NCBI GenBank assembly: GCA_003116875.1 | Contig: BCKT01000007.1 | Location: 1,006,836 to 1,070,835, forward strand | Direction: 5' to 3' | Length of the DNA: 64,000 bases | DNA from: Takashimella koratensis | Taxonomy: Eukaryota > Basidiomycota > Tremellomycetes > Trichosporonales > Tetragoniomycetaceae | In this document: piece after piece, positions 32,379-44,534 of the stretch | How positions within the stretch are numbered: position 1 is the first letter of the stretch | How the letters are laid out: every line of letters begins with the position of its first letter | The notes under the pieces: model-generated | Told to the model about the DNA's origin: nothing | The model's database searches: none | The model's input: only the letters and a program-made list of their open reading frames with translations | Made by a program: the position numbers and the translations under genes

Positions 32379-33094
32379 ATGTCCCAGCCCACCTCCACGC
32401 TCGAGTCGTCGACCTCGGGACCTAGCTCCAACCCCGTTCTCGAGGTCAAGCCCACCAAAAACGGCCGAGTCTCTGGTAAAGCTTGGAAATCGGACAAGAC
32501 CGCGACTCGTAGATCGTATATCTCGCCAGCTATCAAGACTCCGTTTGAGAAGCGGATGGAGAAGGAGAAGGAGAGGCAGGCTGTCAAGGCTGTCGAGAGG
32601 GAGATGAAGGAAGAGAAAGAGGCAGAGGCTGAGAAGTGAGTCTAGCATGCTTAGGTCGCGCGATCTTGCATTGTTGCAAAGTCGCCAAGGAGTGAAGGTA
32701 CCTAGGGCGGGGGGTTTCATCCTCGGTCCAGGGTACTGAGGGACCATCATGTGACCTGGGGTCAGGATGGGAATGAGGCTATTCAACGGAGAACGGAGAA
32801 GTAGATGCTGATCAATTTCGGTAGACGCCGGACCGCTATTCGGGAACGACGCGAGCGACAGGCCGAGAAGAAGCGACTCGAGGAAGTCGCGGCCAAGATG
32901 TCTGTCAAGAAAGCCCAGCGTATGAAGAAGGTGTGCCCGAGTTTCTATGTGACCCCGCGCTTCCTTCCTAAACTCCTTACTCCTTATCTCTTCTTCGCTT
33001 GTTTGTCTCCTCGTGATGCCCTTGTCTAGTATCGACCATGCGACTATGCTGACTTGACTAGCGTCTCGGCAGGTCCAAGAAGATCAACGGATGA
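32379..33094 (+). CDS. CGR1: rRNA-processing protein Cgr1
   Basis: Three exons: 32379-32635, 32825-32930 and 33062-33094, joined 396 nt, 131 residues. After a Ser/Thr-rich start comes G-R-V-S-G-K-A-W-K, a TPFEKRMEKEKERQAVKAVEREMKEEKEAEAEK coiled helix, then R-R-T-A-I-R-E-R-R-E-R-Q-A-E-K-K-R-L and K-M-S-x-K-K-x-Q-R-x-K-K-R-L-G-R-S-K-K-I-N-G. This order and length are those of Cgr1/CCDC86, a small nucleolar protein of 60S subunit assembly. The last exon encodes only ten residues. Splice sites are canonical except the second donor, GTGTGC. Confidence 0.9.
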
Positions 33095-33961
33095 TTATCC
33101 GCGGAACGCGACTAGGGGTTGGAGCTTGTGTTTTGCGCAAGAGGGGGTTTCGTAAGAGAGTTTCGTGTTGTATAACATGTGTATGCAGGTTTGCACCGCT
33201 TGCTACTCCGCTAGGAACAAGGCGACAAGGGTGTTGGTCGTGGGAACACCAGGGCTGCGGTTGCAATTAAGGTATCCCCACAAGTTGTGTGGGGATCCAC
33301 CGGGGTCGAGCACGACGCTTTCTCCATGTTGACGTTTGAAGCGTGGGAAGAAGTATGGGCGGATGCAAATGGATGTCGATCGGCCGGTACTGTCGGTACT
33401 GTATCCACGAGGAATCTGGGGACGGCTGCGGGGCCAACCGCGCCGGTTAAAGGATTTTGACATTTGTCAGAGTTGAGCAAGATTCGCGTGAAACATCGGA
33501 TGTGCCTCTGCCACGCTCACGTCAGAGACAGCGGCAAGGCGGAAAGGTTGCCGAGTGGTTCTCACGTGTGCCTAGTGGAATAGTCTATCCCGGCTGCGAC
33601 TCGATCCCGTCTCCGAGCCTTCCCAAGGCCCTACAGAACCCAGCTATCCTCTAGCCTCGTGCGAAGGAACGGCAAGTATTTTGGCGTGTTCATCTTAAGC
33701 CATAACCGGATGGCGCCAGCCAAAACAAAGTGTTCTACCCGCTTTTTAACTAGATTAGGAAAGAAGGAGGAGGGCACAACGGGTCCCGAGAAACGATCTG
33801 AGATCTATTGAATCGGGTGCAAAATCTGATTCCCACAAGCCACCCTTCGATGAGGGTGTGTGGGCTTGCTGGAAACAAATGAGCTGACCGCAGGAACAAG
33901 GACGGCTCCGAAAGTTTATCACATGAAACGAGTAACCGGGGGACGAGGAAGGCTGGGCGTA

Positions 33962-34000
<39 letters not shown>

Positions 34001-35560
34001 CGGGGGGAAGGGGGCAGGTACGGCTTGGATGGGACGTGGACGTGGGCTTGGACGATGGCTTGGACGCCGATGCGGAAGAGATGTTGCTTGGCCTAGATGA
34101 CTTCAGTGGCGCAACGGGGAAAAAGGAAAGCGAAATCCAAAATGATGGACACTTCCGAATCAAGCGTACTGAGAGAGGTACGACGTCACTAGGGTTGGTT
34201 AATCCTGATAGGAGAGAAGCGAAAAGGGATAAGCAAGATGTTTCCTTTTTCCCACGGATCGAGATGTTGCATCTCATTAAGTCTCGCAGCAACGCTTGGG
34301 CCAGCGCCTCTGACGTTGACCCGCAGAGCTGGAACGGGGAGACCAGGGTGGGCAGGTGGGCCGAGTCAGCTCTCATTGGTTAAAAGATGTGATCCAGGGT
34401 CTCAGGTACATGTCAGCAAACAACGTTTTTAGCGCGTGTTCCTCTTCTTCTGGTCCAACGCAAGCAAAGGATCGCAGCCAGTACATGCGACAATGGAAAG
34501 GACGCCCTTGGTATCGTTCCTGCATGCACAGGTCCTTTCGTCCCTTGGGACCCCAGGAGGACGGTGCGACGTTCCGTGACTGGTTGCCCCGCCTCCCCAA
34601 AGACGGGACACCGGCCAGGGTACAGTGGGACAAACGGATCCAGTTCAGCATCGAGCGCTGGGGCTGTTGGTGTACCATGCATGCTTGAATGTACTGTATA
34701 CATATCATCTGTCTTCCTTTCGATCGCTGCAATGTAGCAATGTATGTTGCGTTACATTGACGAGAGACAGCGCTACGGCAAGACGCGTCGCGTAAAGTTG
34801 GCCGAAAAAGAACACCGAGTAGCGGTTGTAGTAAGCATTAGCGTATGCAAGGGGGGTCAAGGGGGACGACGTGGGGCCATAAATGAGGACTATAGGGCAA
34901 CAGAAGGGCCCGCATTTTTTTTTTTCCTTTCGTGTTACCCTTTGTGTATTTCGTGACTCTTTGTTCAAGCTCAGGAACCGCGTCGAGCGCGCGTCCTCAA
35001 TGGGTGGCGTTGGCCGAACGGGATCTGATATTATTTTCGATTCAGCTGATCTCGGCCACTCCGTGTGACATGAGCATGTTGACCCAGACACAGAGACATG
35101 TATGGATGTTGGTGAGGTTGGTTGGATGACCTCCAGGCATGCTCATACGATGTGCGGGATTGCAGCATGGAGCCAAGCTGTAGGAGCATGTGAGATCGAT
35201 GGGCAGGCCGTGGGCGGTGGGCAGACGATTCATGCCGATTCGGCAAGAGGCACGATCAAAAGAGGAAGCAAAGGCTTGAGGAGATACGGAGATACCCCTG
35301 TCACTCAGGGTCTTACAGCATCGGCGTCTACCCTCTGCCCGCGGGGCGTCTGGCTTGCAGACTGGTACGATGCTAGGCTTGGATGGACAGGCGGACCCTG
35401 CGCATCGATGATACGTCGTCATTCTGTTCGACTCTGTCCAGTCCCTGACCAAGGCCTCAAAGTGCAGCCAGGCGCCTGCCTGCATTCTATCGCCCAAACT
35501 TTCTTTTACCTTTTTTTGGACAAGTCAAGTCACCCTGGCTGCAAGAGTAACCCTTGCCTG
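33095..35560. other. Gene-poor region
   Basis: About 2.5 kb without a supportable gene. It holds a 39-nt G run at 33962-34000. Open frames of 100-200 codons on both strands have compositions dictated by local repeats and show no family features. The plus-strand frame starting at 34036 (MDVGLDDGLDADAEEM...) is the most protein-like, but it begins just after the G tract and cannot be supported. Confidence 0.4.
33962..34000 (+). repeat. Homopolymeric G tract (39 nt)
   Basis: Uninterrupted G run followed by CGGGGGG. Its complement type, a 35-nt C run, occurs at 62887-62921. Such tracts are unstable in vivo and hard to sequence, so the exact length may be unreliable. Confidence 0.9.
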
Positions 35561-38500
35561 CCTGCATCCACCTCCCCTTTTGCCGCCTGCACTCTGCCCC
35601 GATTTCATCGTTGACTCTTCACCACATCGTCTCTTGTGCATCCCAACCTCGACAGCGGCAGCGATCTCTTGGGGACACGCACGGGTCGCACGCCTCCTTC
35701 CGCTCCTAGTCACCGCCGGAAGAGAAAAAGGACGAGCAAAGGAGAAATTTTGCCCCCAACCCATCACTCACCCGTCGTCGTCATCCCTCTCTCCCTCACC
35801 ATCGAACCGCGTCGTTCCTCATTATTCTCCACCCCACCCCACCCCACCTAAACCCATCCATCCACCATCTTATCCACCTCTTAGTCACCTTTCGCTCCAA
35901 CTTGCGTGCTAGCGGAGTAAGGAGATCGACGGTCCGTCCTGCCCCAAAGCGATAAACAAGATTCGAATCCGGTTTCTCAACTCAAACTTGACCCTCGACC
36001 ATACCGCAATCTCTTGCCTCGTCCTCCTTCTTCGGTCCTACCCGACTATACCAAGGTCGTGGGAAAAACCAAAATTAAAGCTCGAAAAGGTTCGAAACTC
36101 GCTCCCCCTCTCCCTCGCCCCTGCCCCCCTCCTCTCCCTACAATCAATCTTTGGCCCCCTCCCCCTTCTCAGCCCCCACCCCACAGCCCCGTGGGTAGAA
36201 CCTTGAGCTACGACGCTTTCCGTTCCCCCTCCTCGTCCGACACCCACTTCCACCATCACTACATTTTTTTTTTCATCCTCGTCGTCTTCTCTTTCCTTCT
36301 ATTCTTCTTTTTCGCCCATCACACTCTGTCCCCCTTTCATTGTCCGCGCTCTTGCTCATCAAACAAAAGATTTTCATCATCACCTACCACCGCCATTGCT
36401 TCTTTGTCACCACGCAACGACCCGACTTGGCGCCAGTAGTCTAAAATCCCGACACTGGGTCCGTGAACGCGCAGAATCAAGGGCAAGGAGTTGTCGAGGA
36501 CCGGGGCCAATCGCGATAGTGTCACGCGGTCTTAGTCAAATTCGGAGACTGAACGGCTCGTAACCCATTCCTATTCAATCCGCAAACCGGTACCACGCAT
36601 TCCTCGTCTCCCAACGGGTCGCCTTGCTCGCCTTGTTCGCCTGACTCTTTTCCGCCTCGAGTACAAAACCGGTCACTGCGTTTCCCACGTCTTGTGACAA
36701 CCTTTCGCACTCCTCTCCACCTCCATCAGAGCGACCTAAGACTGCGTCGGCCAACCCGCTCCACTTTACCCCAAACATCTTTCCCCACCTCGTCCCTCAC
36801 CTAGGCTCGAATCGGGTTTCGGGTGCCCCACGGAGTCGACACGACTGGCTGAACCCCGTCGAAATCGCAACGACCCCCAACACGACGCGCTTGGAATTTG
36901 TTGTTCGCCCGGACCGACCGACTCCACTCTCCCTCTCTGTGTGGACAACCGTCGTGCTCTTGTCCCATCTTTCAAAATCCGACGAGCATTGTCTGATCTT
37001 GGTGAGTCGAGATGACCTCTTTCCCCGACGCAAGTGAACCAACCCCTCATCCCCACCTTCACCTCCCTTTGGCGCCCTCTTTTATGCGTCCTTTTGCAGT
37101 CTCCTTGTCCTTTGTGTGTCGCGTGTTCCTGTCCCCTGCGTCGTGGGCCGTCGTCGCAGTCTGTGCCCTGTGCCCTGTCTCCAGTCTCTTGACTGCACCG
37201 TCCCCAATCCCCAGCCATCCCTTGTCCCTCTCTACGCAGCCTGCCTCGCTCTCTCGCTGGCTTCGCCGGTTTCCTCGCCGGCTGCATCGCATTGTCCATC
37301 CCCCCACCTGTCCCTATCGACCATCACCTCGTGTTGATGCGAGCTCGCGGCGAGATGGCGATGGGGGGTGATGGGTTAGATCCCATTTCCTTTTTCCTCC
37401 TGCCTCGTGGCCTACTTGCCGCCGTCGACTTGCTCGTTTCCTCATCCTTTGAGCCCCTGTCCATCAGACTGTTGCTCCACTAGACCGTCGCTTGTGTGGA
37501 TTTGATGGTGGGACGGTGGCGTGCTGCCCTATCTGTGATCCATCTCATCGCACAAACAACGTCGTCATTGCTATCTCTGCTTGATTGAATCGCCTTGACC
37601 CAGGGCCATCATTCTTGTCTCGACTACATCTTGACTGGCACCCACGACGCTCGGAACAAGACGCTGACTGATTAATCTTTTTCTTCCTCCTACGCTACCC
37701 CCGACCCCTACCCCGCCTTCGCCACTCTCCATTCCATCACCCAACCTTGTTCCTCTTTTCATCTCGCACTTTTCATCTCTCTCCCAACCTCTACCATGCC
37801 ATTCCAGCACTATTAAACTCTCGTCGTTCTCAAGATTAGTCGACCGCGTCCCCCATCCCCACAAGGTGAGTCTCATCTTCCTTCTCCCTGCTTCTGGCGT
37901 CCACGCGACTCCACCATCCTCTCCCCCGGTCAATCCCGATATCTCTTGCGCCCGGTCGCGCCCGCATTGCCCCGACTGGGCTTGCTGCATCGTCGTCCTC
38001 CCCATCTCGCCTCTTTTTTCCCACGCTTTCCTCCATCTCCATCACTCTCCACGCGCAGCTCTGCTCTGGTTCTTTCCAGCACATCCCCTTCCGTCCTCCA
38101 TCCACACGGGTGCGAGGCTACCCTCATCGCTATCGGTGCCAGTCGGCTGTGACATGATCCGAATCCCACCTCTCCTTCCATCCCGCGCCGATCGTTCACC
38201 TCCCATCTCTCTCCCTTACCACCCTTTGACCGGCCGTCATACCCCGACGCGCGGACCAAGGAGTAGACCCCACCGTACTACCGTCATTTGAAAGGAGCAC
38301 AAGGTCATGAACAACAGGGGCGCGGGCGTTTGTTGAAAAGAAAGCACCTCTTGATCCTTTTACTCCAACCACCCTTCCAAGCCCCCGTCGCCCCCATTCC
38401 ACCCCACAACCCCCTTGTCTTTTTTCCACTTGCCCCAATTCTCGACTCGGTCACCCTTTCCCTCCCTCTGGTGATACGTTTACCCGGCCTCGCTCCTTTC

Positions 38501-38726
38501 ATCGTGAACCCCTCGCCTACTCATTCTCGGCCTCCCCCGTCTCCCTCCCCGTCGCCTAGCTTTGTTCGCCTCTCCCACCCCTCTTTTCTCATAAACCCTT
38601 GCACCGCGGCATTGCCTTGTTATCCATCGCGTCGACTCTCACTGACAGTGTCGTCGTACCCTCTCCCACCACAGCGTATCGACTTCTAGTCCATTCCATC
38701 ATCATCCCACCTTATCGCTCATCAAG
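35561..38726. other. Pyrimidine-rich leader region upstream of the GAC1-like gene
   Basis: About 3.1 kb in which the plus strand is strongly C/T-rich with no supported gene. AAG-GTGAGT donors occur at 37866 and a similar GGTGAGTCG near 37001. A typical branch site/pyrimidine/CAG acceptor ends at 38674, 52 bases before the ATG at 38727. This fits a long 5' untranslated leader with one large intron. Confidence 0.45.
37866..38674 (+). other. Predicted 5'-UTR intron of the GAC1-like gene
   Basis: Donor ACAAG-GTGAGTCTC at 37866, branch-like CACTGAC at about 38638-38644, pyrimidine-rich stretch, acceptor CCACCACAG at 38674. At 809 nt it would be by far the longest intron in the window. No expression data support it; it is inferred from splice-site quality alone. 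Confidence 0.35.
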
Positions 38727-41681
38727 ATGCCATACGCGGAGCCGACGTCACCCATTCCTTCCCCACGCAAGGAGCACTCCTCCTCGTCACGGAAGGGCTG
38801 GATGTCGCCGCCCATCGACGACGAGGCCGTCGCGTCGTCGGGTCCTATGCCCGGTATTCCCCGACGCTCCTCCTCTGCGACCTCGACACCTCGACGCGGC
38901 ATGTCACCATCCGTCTCACGCTTGCCAAGCGCATCGGGCACACCGATCGACGGCCTCCCTCGTCGGTCCGGCGAAGCTTTGGGTGCCTCGGACTCGCTAG
39001 GTCTCCGACTAAGTGGACACGCCAGCCCCAGTAAAGCGCCCATTATGTCACGGGGATCAAGAAACTCGAACAGCTCGTCATCGACCGTCGAGGACCCTAT
39101 GCCGCAAACACCCCAGACGCTCTCCTTTGGCGCATATGACTCTGCAGCGTCATCGTCGTCCCGGCTGAACCGAAGGCCAACCCTCACACACAGCCACTCG
39201 GCAGCACAGGGACACCACCGCGGGGGGATCTCTGGAGGGTCACTTCAAATCAACCTCGCAACATCCTCTTCCCCCAACCTCGAGGCTACCTCGGCCCAGT
39301 ACCTTCGACCAACGACTAGCATGATCCGTAAGAAATCAGGCGAGGTCGTCAAGCCGTCGCTTAAGCAACGGTCCATGTCGACTCCCGACTTAACCCGGCG
39401 AGGCAGCGATGGATCCGACGACAACGATGCAGTAGACGCCACTGCCAGCGCACGAGATTTGCAAGAGCACGCTGCTAAGAGTGTGCGCTTTGCTGGCTCG
39501 GGCGACGGAGATGACGGTGGTCTCGAAAGCGTCGTCCTTTTCCTCCGCGAGCAAAAAGTCACCGCCGTCTCTCGAGCAGCGGACCAGGACGGGTCGGTCC
39601 AGACCGAGACCGAGACTGAGAACGACACGGACGCGTCCGACTTTGTTCAGTTCCGAACGAGGCGAAACGCAGCGGCCAAAGCAGCAGACGAGTCGAGTGA
39701 TATCGAGCTCAACCTGGCCACCCCTATCCCAAGGAAGCGAGTAGACTTTGGGCCCGATGCACGGGGTTCGTTGAAGGATGAGCACGTCATTCTGGAGCGG
39801 ATTGATCTGCAATCCAATCTCGCCTTGGTGTTGCGTGGCACTATCCTTGTCCGCAACATTTCCTTCCAAAAATGGATCGCCGTTAGGTTTACCCTTGACC
39901 AGTGGCAGTAAGTTTAGAGTTTGAATTCAAGTTGCGTGTTTTCTGAGCTTGTTGCTGACGTTTGCAGAACCACATCCGAGGTGACTGGGACACATGTCAA
40001 CCATATCCCAGCGAGCACGACCCAGGACGAGGGCTGGGACCGATTCGCATTCACGATCAAGCTCGAGGACTACCGACGCAAGATTGACGAGCGCGAGCTT
40101 TGCATGTGCCTCCGATACTCTGCCAACGGCCAAGACTGGTGGGACTCGAACGAAGGGCGAAACTACAAGTTCACCTTTAAGAAGGTCGCACCTCGTCGAC
40201 CGGCACCCAGGGGTTCAGGCGCGGCTACCTTTGGTGGTGGGTTCTTGCGTCTTACCGATGATAGCGGAAATGTGCCAACGCTTCGTTCAGGGCGAGGAGG
40301 CGCGACTCCTCGGTTGGGCGGTGGAGGCCGACCTTGGGTCTTCCCAACCAAACCATCGGCGACCGTCGAGCGATCCGATTCACCTGCGCCTACTCCTCCA
40401 CCCGCTGCGTCGTTCCGAGCCCCCGCGCCACCCGACGTCCACACCCACCTCAACCTGTCGAGGTGGTGTGCGCCTTCGTCCCCGCCCCAGTCCCCGCCCA
40501 AAGACAAGACGCAGCCGTTTGCTCTGCACGTCTCGACTACCGCTGCGCCGCTTTCGCTCGCTCCTAGTGTCGAGGCGTCCGACATGTCCCTTGTCAACGG
40601 GCAGTATGCGACGATCAGCCCACCTACAGCCCGCAGCGTATCTCTCCCGACCTCTTCGTCAGCCGACGCCGTGGCGGCAGAGGTGCAGGCCAAGTCGCCG
40701 ACCAAGCCGTTGACGATCTCGACCCACCGCGCCGAGCCGGTTGCGTCTTCGTCTCACACGCGGAACAAGAGCTGGAGCGCCGAGTCGACGGGCAGCAGCT
40801 CCGAGTCTACCACCTCGGCTAGCACTGCGGTTCCCGACGTGATCGACCTGGACGATGCGACCCCTCGAGACGGCGAGTCGACACCGACGGCTGACGGTGC
40901 TCGGTCGCCTGAGACTTCTTCGTCTCCCGATGTCCCACTCACCATGAAGCGCTCCACTGGCAACCTCCGCGCGCTCGTCGAGGGCTCCCCGGAAGTCGGC
41001 CTCTTCACTCCCCCATCGAGCAACCTCTCGTCACCGCCCTTTCCCTCTCTCAACGGTCTCCCACCCGTAGAGCCCATGTCGCCCTCCCCATCTGCATCTA
41101 CGGGCTCCACCGGTGGCTCGTCCCCCGTCACTGTAGGCAGCGACTCGCAAGTGGATCTCGGCAACATCGACATCTCTGTCGACCCGGAACACGCTCGGAC
41201 TCTCAACGCAAACTCGTACCAAGACTTTCTGAGAAAGTTTTGCTTCTTCGAGTCGCCTATCCCGATGCCGACAACCCTTGACCCACACGAGCCCGTGTAC
41301 CGTAAACCGACCTATATCCCGCTCTCGGGGTATTCCTCGCCTACTGGCGCGTTTAGCTTTTACTCGCACTCTTCCAACTCGCCTCGATCGACCCCAACCC
41401 CGACCAGGCAGTTCGATACCGCCGGCGAAGCGTTTGGGTTCGGTGCGATCGCGAGTGGGGCCGGGGCCGGGGCTAGTGGAATGGGAGGTGGGACAGGAGG
41501 TACGACACCGGTTCTTGCTAGTTCGCCGCAGTTCCAGTCGACGCCTAAACCGTCTCCGCCAAATGGGATGGTAGCGACTGCGGCCAGCGCAATGGTCGCT
41601 GCTGCTGCGGCGCAGAAGCAGAAAGAGCACAAGTGGCACACCCACGGTGATCGATCCCCTTCGCTCGCGGCGAGGTCGTAA
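38727..41681 (+). CDS. GAC1: PP1 regulatory (glycogen-targeting) subunit with CBM21 domain, Gac1-like
   Basis: Two exons, 38727-39907 and 39968-41681, joined 2895 nt, 964 residues. The N-terminus is Ser/Pro/Arg-rich with many possible phosphosites. K-S-V-R-F at about residues 251-255 is a textbook RVxF docking motif for PP1. A CBM21 domain follows at about 350-450: VILERIDLQSNLALVLRGTILVRNISFQKWIAVRFTLDQW, then W-D-R-F-A-F-T-I-K-L, and the carbohydrate-contact end A-N-G-Q-D-W-W-D-S-N-E-G-R-N-Y-K-F-T-F. The C-terminal 500 residues are disordered, Ser/Pro/Gly-rich. By family (Gac1, Pig1, PPP1R3) the protein brings PP1 to glycogen and activates glycogen synthase; the window also holds an IPP-2-like PP1 modulator. 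The ATG is the first in a very long pyrimidine-rich leader. Confidence 0.87.
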
Positions 41682-42272
41682 TGCGCCAGGCGAAAACGAG
41701 CGCGCGAGTGTGGCGTCTCGATGATCACCCTTCCTTCTCTCGGTTCAAAACGTGTCGACCCTCGGTCCCTTGTCTGTCTCACTTGTTCGGTCCCCTGTAT
41801 CGCTCATCCGACACCGCGTCCTCTTCTTCACACCTACCTTCGTTATCCCCGCCCGAGGCTGGGGTAGATACTATCTTACACTTCCTCCTTTCAACAAACG
41901 AGGTTCAACACTTTCGTGACTACAACAACCCAATGAAACGAAACGACGATCATAGGTCTTTTTACGCATACATACATGATTTTGCTCTCATCGATTCGGT
42001 CTCGAGACCTCAACTTTGACCCGACCTCGACTCGTTTCGCTCTCATTTCGTTTTCACAGACTCCGTTTCAGTCTCATGGTTCCGACTCTTGATTCGTTAC
42101 TTCATATATCATTAAACCCATTATAGCAACACGACCATACAAAGAACGCCCATAGGTTTCCACCCCTCTTCAACCTCCGTCATTACCAAACTTTCACCTT
42201 CCCCACTTCTCATACTCTGTCATTGTGTAGCGACTGCCGTTCTTTGAACTTGTGAATCTCAACATTGTTTTA

Positions 42273-42308
<36 letters not shown>

Positions 42309-42830
42309 GTTCATTCCCTCATTTCCTCATTAGTCAAGTCATTAGTCAGTCATCATTGTGTCTTAGCCCCGTGCAGCTTTTTTGGGATGCGATATTTGCT
42401 TTCCGATTACTGGTACTGCTTCGAAGCATGCAGCCTCCACCTTCGTGCAATCAATCGTTCACTGTTCAAAGGTTTCACGCAATCTCAAAATGTAAAACAA
42501 ACTGTCCTCTTCCTGCTCAAAGGCCCAACGTGTGCAGACGTTGGGTAAAAAAGGACAGACACACAAGTACAGACGTACACGTATACATGACGAAAAAACG
42601 ACGAAAAAAAATCTTACACAACGAGTCGGGGTAAAAACAACAGTACAGTACACTTGAACGTAATCGATCACTGAACAAACTTGAGTCTCACTAGGAGAAC
42701 TAGGTAGGAAGAGGTCTCGAGTGTAGGAGGCGAAGGGGAAGGGAGGGTGAGATACAGCGATGAACAGAGGGTGGAGACGACTCAAGCGATCGAATCGATT
42801 CACCAACCTATCTTGATCCTCTTCAGTCGC
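41682..42830. other. Convergent intergenic region, GAC1-like / REEP-like
   Basis: 1.15 kb shared 3' flank with a TC dinucleotide tract at 42276-42305 and A-rich stretches near 42600. No gene supported. Confidence 0.45.
42276..42305 (+). repeat. (TC)15 microsatellite
   Basis: Fifteen uninterrupted TC units in the 3' flank of the GAC1-like gene. Confidence 0.9.
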
Positions 42831-44534
42831 TTATTCGGTCTTGTCCCTTCCCGGGGACCCAGCAACTCCCGACCCCGTCCCTCCCGCCGCCGCTGGTGCC
42901 GGATTCCACGAAAACCAACTTCCCGACGCTCTCTGCGCACTCGGTCTCCCCCCACTCTTTCCCATAACGACCTCCCCATCCGCTTCTTCTCTCCTGATCT
43001 CCTCGTATCCGCTAGCGGCACCCCACTTCCCTTCCCCTTCCGACGACGAGCTGCCCGAGCTCCTTGCGCTCCCCTGAGCGTGTCCGGCCCCCGCCGCGCC
43101 TGGGCGGAGGTTTGCGCTGGACGAAGACGGGGAAGCGTTGTGTGCGGATGCGAAAGAAGTTCGGGAACCAGGTTGACCGCTGAGGTGGCTAGGAACATGG
43201 GAGTGGGAGTTTACGTCGTCGGCAGGGTCGTAGTTGGTGTTGCTGTAAGCGTGGGCGAGAGTGCGAGAAGTGGAGTCGCCGAATGCGGGGGGCATGTGGC
43301 GAGAAGTGGGTGGAGCACCGGAAGGAGTTGGACCACGAGCACGGGAAGAGGCGGCAGAAGCAGCGGCAGTGAGCGCGGATACGGCAACGGGGAGGTATCT
43401 GGTATTGTCAGTGAATGAACCAGAGTAGGGATGAGGTTGAGGAGGTTGGAGTAAGGAACAAGGGTAAGAGTATGACCCAGAAAGTTACTCACTGGCCAGC
43501 GAAGTGGGTGAACGCGCCATACATCTGTTGCACGGCACCAGAGGCAGGATCGTTGAGTGTCGGAGGAGGACCGGACGGTCCAGAAGGGTACTGCCTGTTA
43601 GGGTCGTCTTGCTGGGCCGCGAGAGCGGGCTGGAAGGGAAGTTGGATTAGCTTTGGACCGGGGGAAAACAAGGTTTGGCAGCAAGAGTTTATGAAGAGGG
43701 AAGGAGGCAAGAAACAGTAAGGAGGAAGAAGTAACAGTCGACTCACGGCGATCTGCGTACGAACTCGTTCCCAGATCCAACCCACACCGTCAGATAACGC
43801 AACGCTCGCTCGAGTTCGGAGATTGGCGATGAATGCGTCAATGTCTCGCTCGTGTTCGTGGAAGAAAGGTTCCAGTTGGGCGTGGTAGACGTATGCGGCG
43901 CCCTAAGGGGTGGAGGGGGGACGGTTAGCGATGGGCTCAAACGTAGAGGGGGATGATTCGACGTAGTTGTTACGACAGAGAGGTAAGAGGGAGAGGGGCA
44001 GGGAGAAGGACTCACGCCTGATTGGGGGAGAGAGAGGTAGAAGAAGATGAGCGCTTTGAACATGGTGTAGAAAGGGATCCTGAATATGTTAGTTCACGTT
44101 TGAGTACTAATTGCGTGGTCACCAGTCCTAGCCGGTGATTGTGCTGGCTGATGCAATACTCCCTTGTTGATCCCTTGATTGAACTCACCAAGTGAACGTC
44201 CACCCGACGACGGCTTCGACGGCCGTCCAAGTCCCCACGACCGCCCAGTACTGCAACCATCTCTCGATCTGGGCCGGGGCGTCCGGGGATGCCTCGGGAC
44301 GCAGGGAGAGGGCTTTGTAGGAGGCGTACGCAGGGTACAGGAAACAGCTTGTCGTGCTGGCGGAGAGTTAGCCAGAGTCGAGTGTGAGTGGTTTGGTAGG
44401 AGGAGATATGGTCGGGAAGGAAGGGGTGGTGAAGTGAGGTGATGAGGGGGGTGAGGAGGATGAGAGAGGTGTAAGGTTGGTGGATAGGAGATGAAGACTT
44501 ACCATATGATGCTAGAGACGAAAGAGATCAACAT
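42831..44534 (-). CDS. YOP1: REEP/Yop1 (TB2/DP1/HVA22) ER-shaping protein
   Basis: Six exons on the minus strand: 44534-44503, 44356-44189, 44079-44016, 43902-43747, 43629-43493 and 43398-42831, joined 1125 nt, 374 residues. Near the N-terminus Y-P-A-Y-A-S-Y-K-A-L is followed by W-L-Q-Y-W-A-V-V-G, a V-E-A-V-V-G-W hydrophobic hairpin, W-I-P-F-Y-T-M-F-K-A-L-I-F-F-Y-L-S-L-P-Q-S-G and G-A-A-Y-V-Y-x-x-x-L-x-P-F. This is the complete TB2/DP1 domain, here without the longer N-terminal helix of yeast Yop1, as in REEP1-4. The tail of 220 residues is Ser/Gly/Ala-rich and longer than in yeast. By family it bends ER tubules. The acceptor of exon 2 could also lie 9 nt downstream (loss of three residues); the CAG next to the branch site was chosen. 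Confidence 0.88.

Noticed and set aside
33750..34376. 208-codon minus-strand frame with a poly-proline run
   Set aside because: The poly-proline comes from the G homopolymer; flanking residues have no protein-like pattern.
34036..34383. 115-codon plus-strand frame with an acidic start
   Set aside because: Best-looking frame of the gap, but it is short, has no homologue recognised, and its start lies in a repeat of GGACG/TGGGC units.
35102..35614. 170-codon plus-strand frame
   Set aside because: Residue composition is Cys/Trp/Gly-biased without motifs, and it ends in low-complexity leader sequence.
35961..35980. GATTCGAATCC-like sequence resembling a tRNA B box
   Set aside because: No A box, acceptor stem or cloverleaf could be formed around it. 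No tRNA gene was found anywhere in the window.
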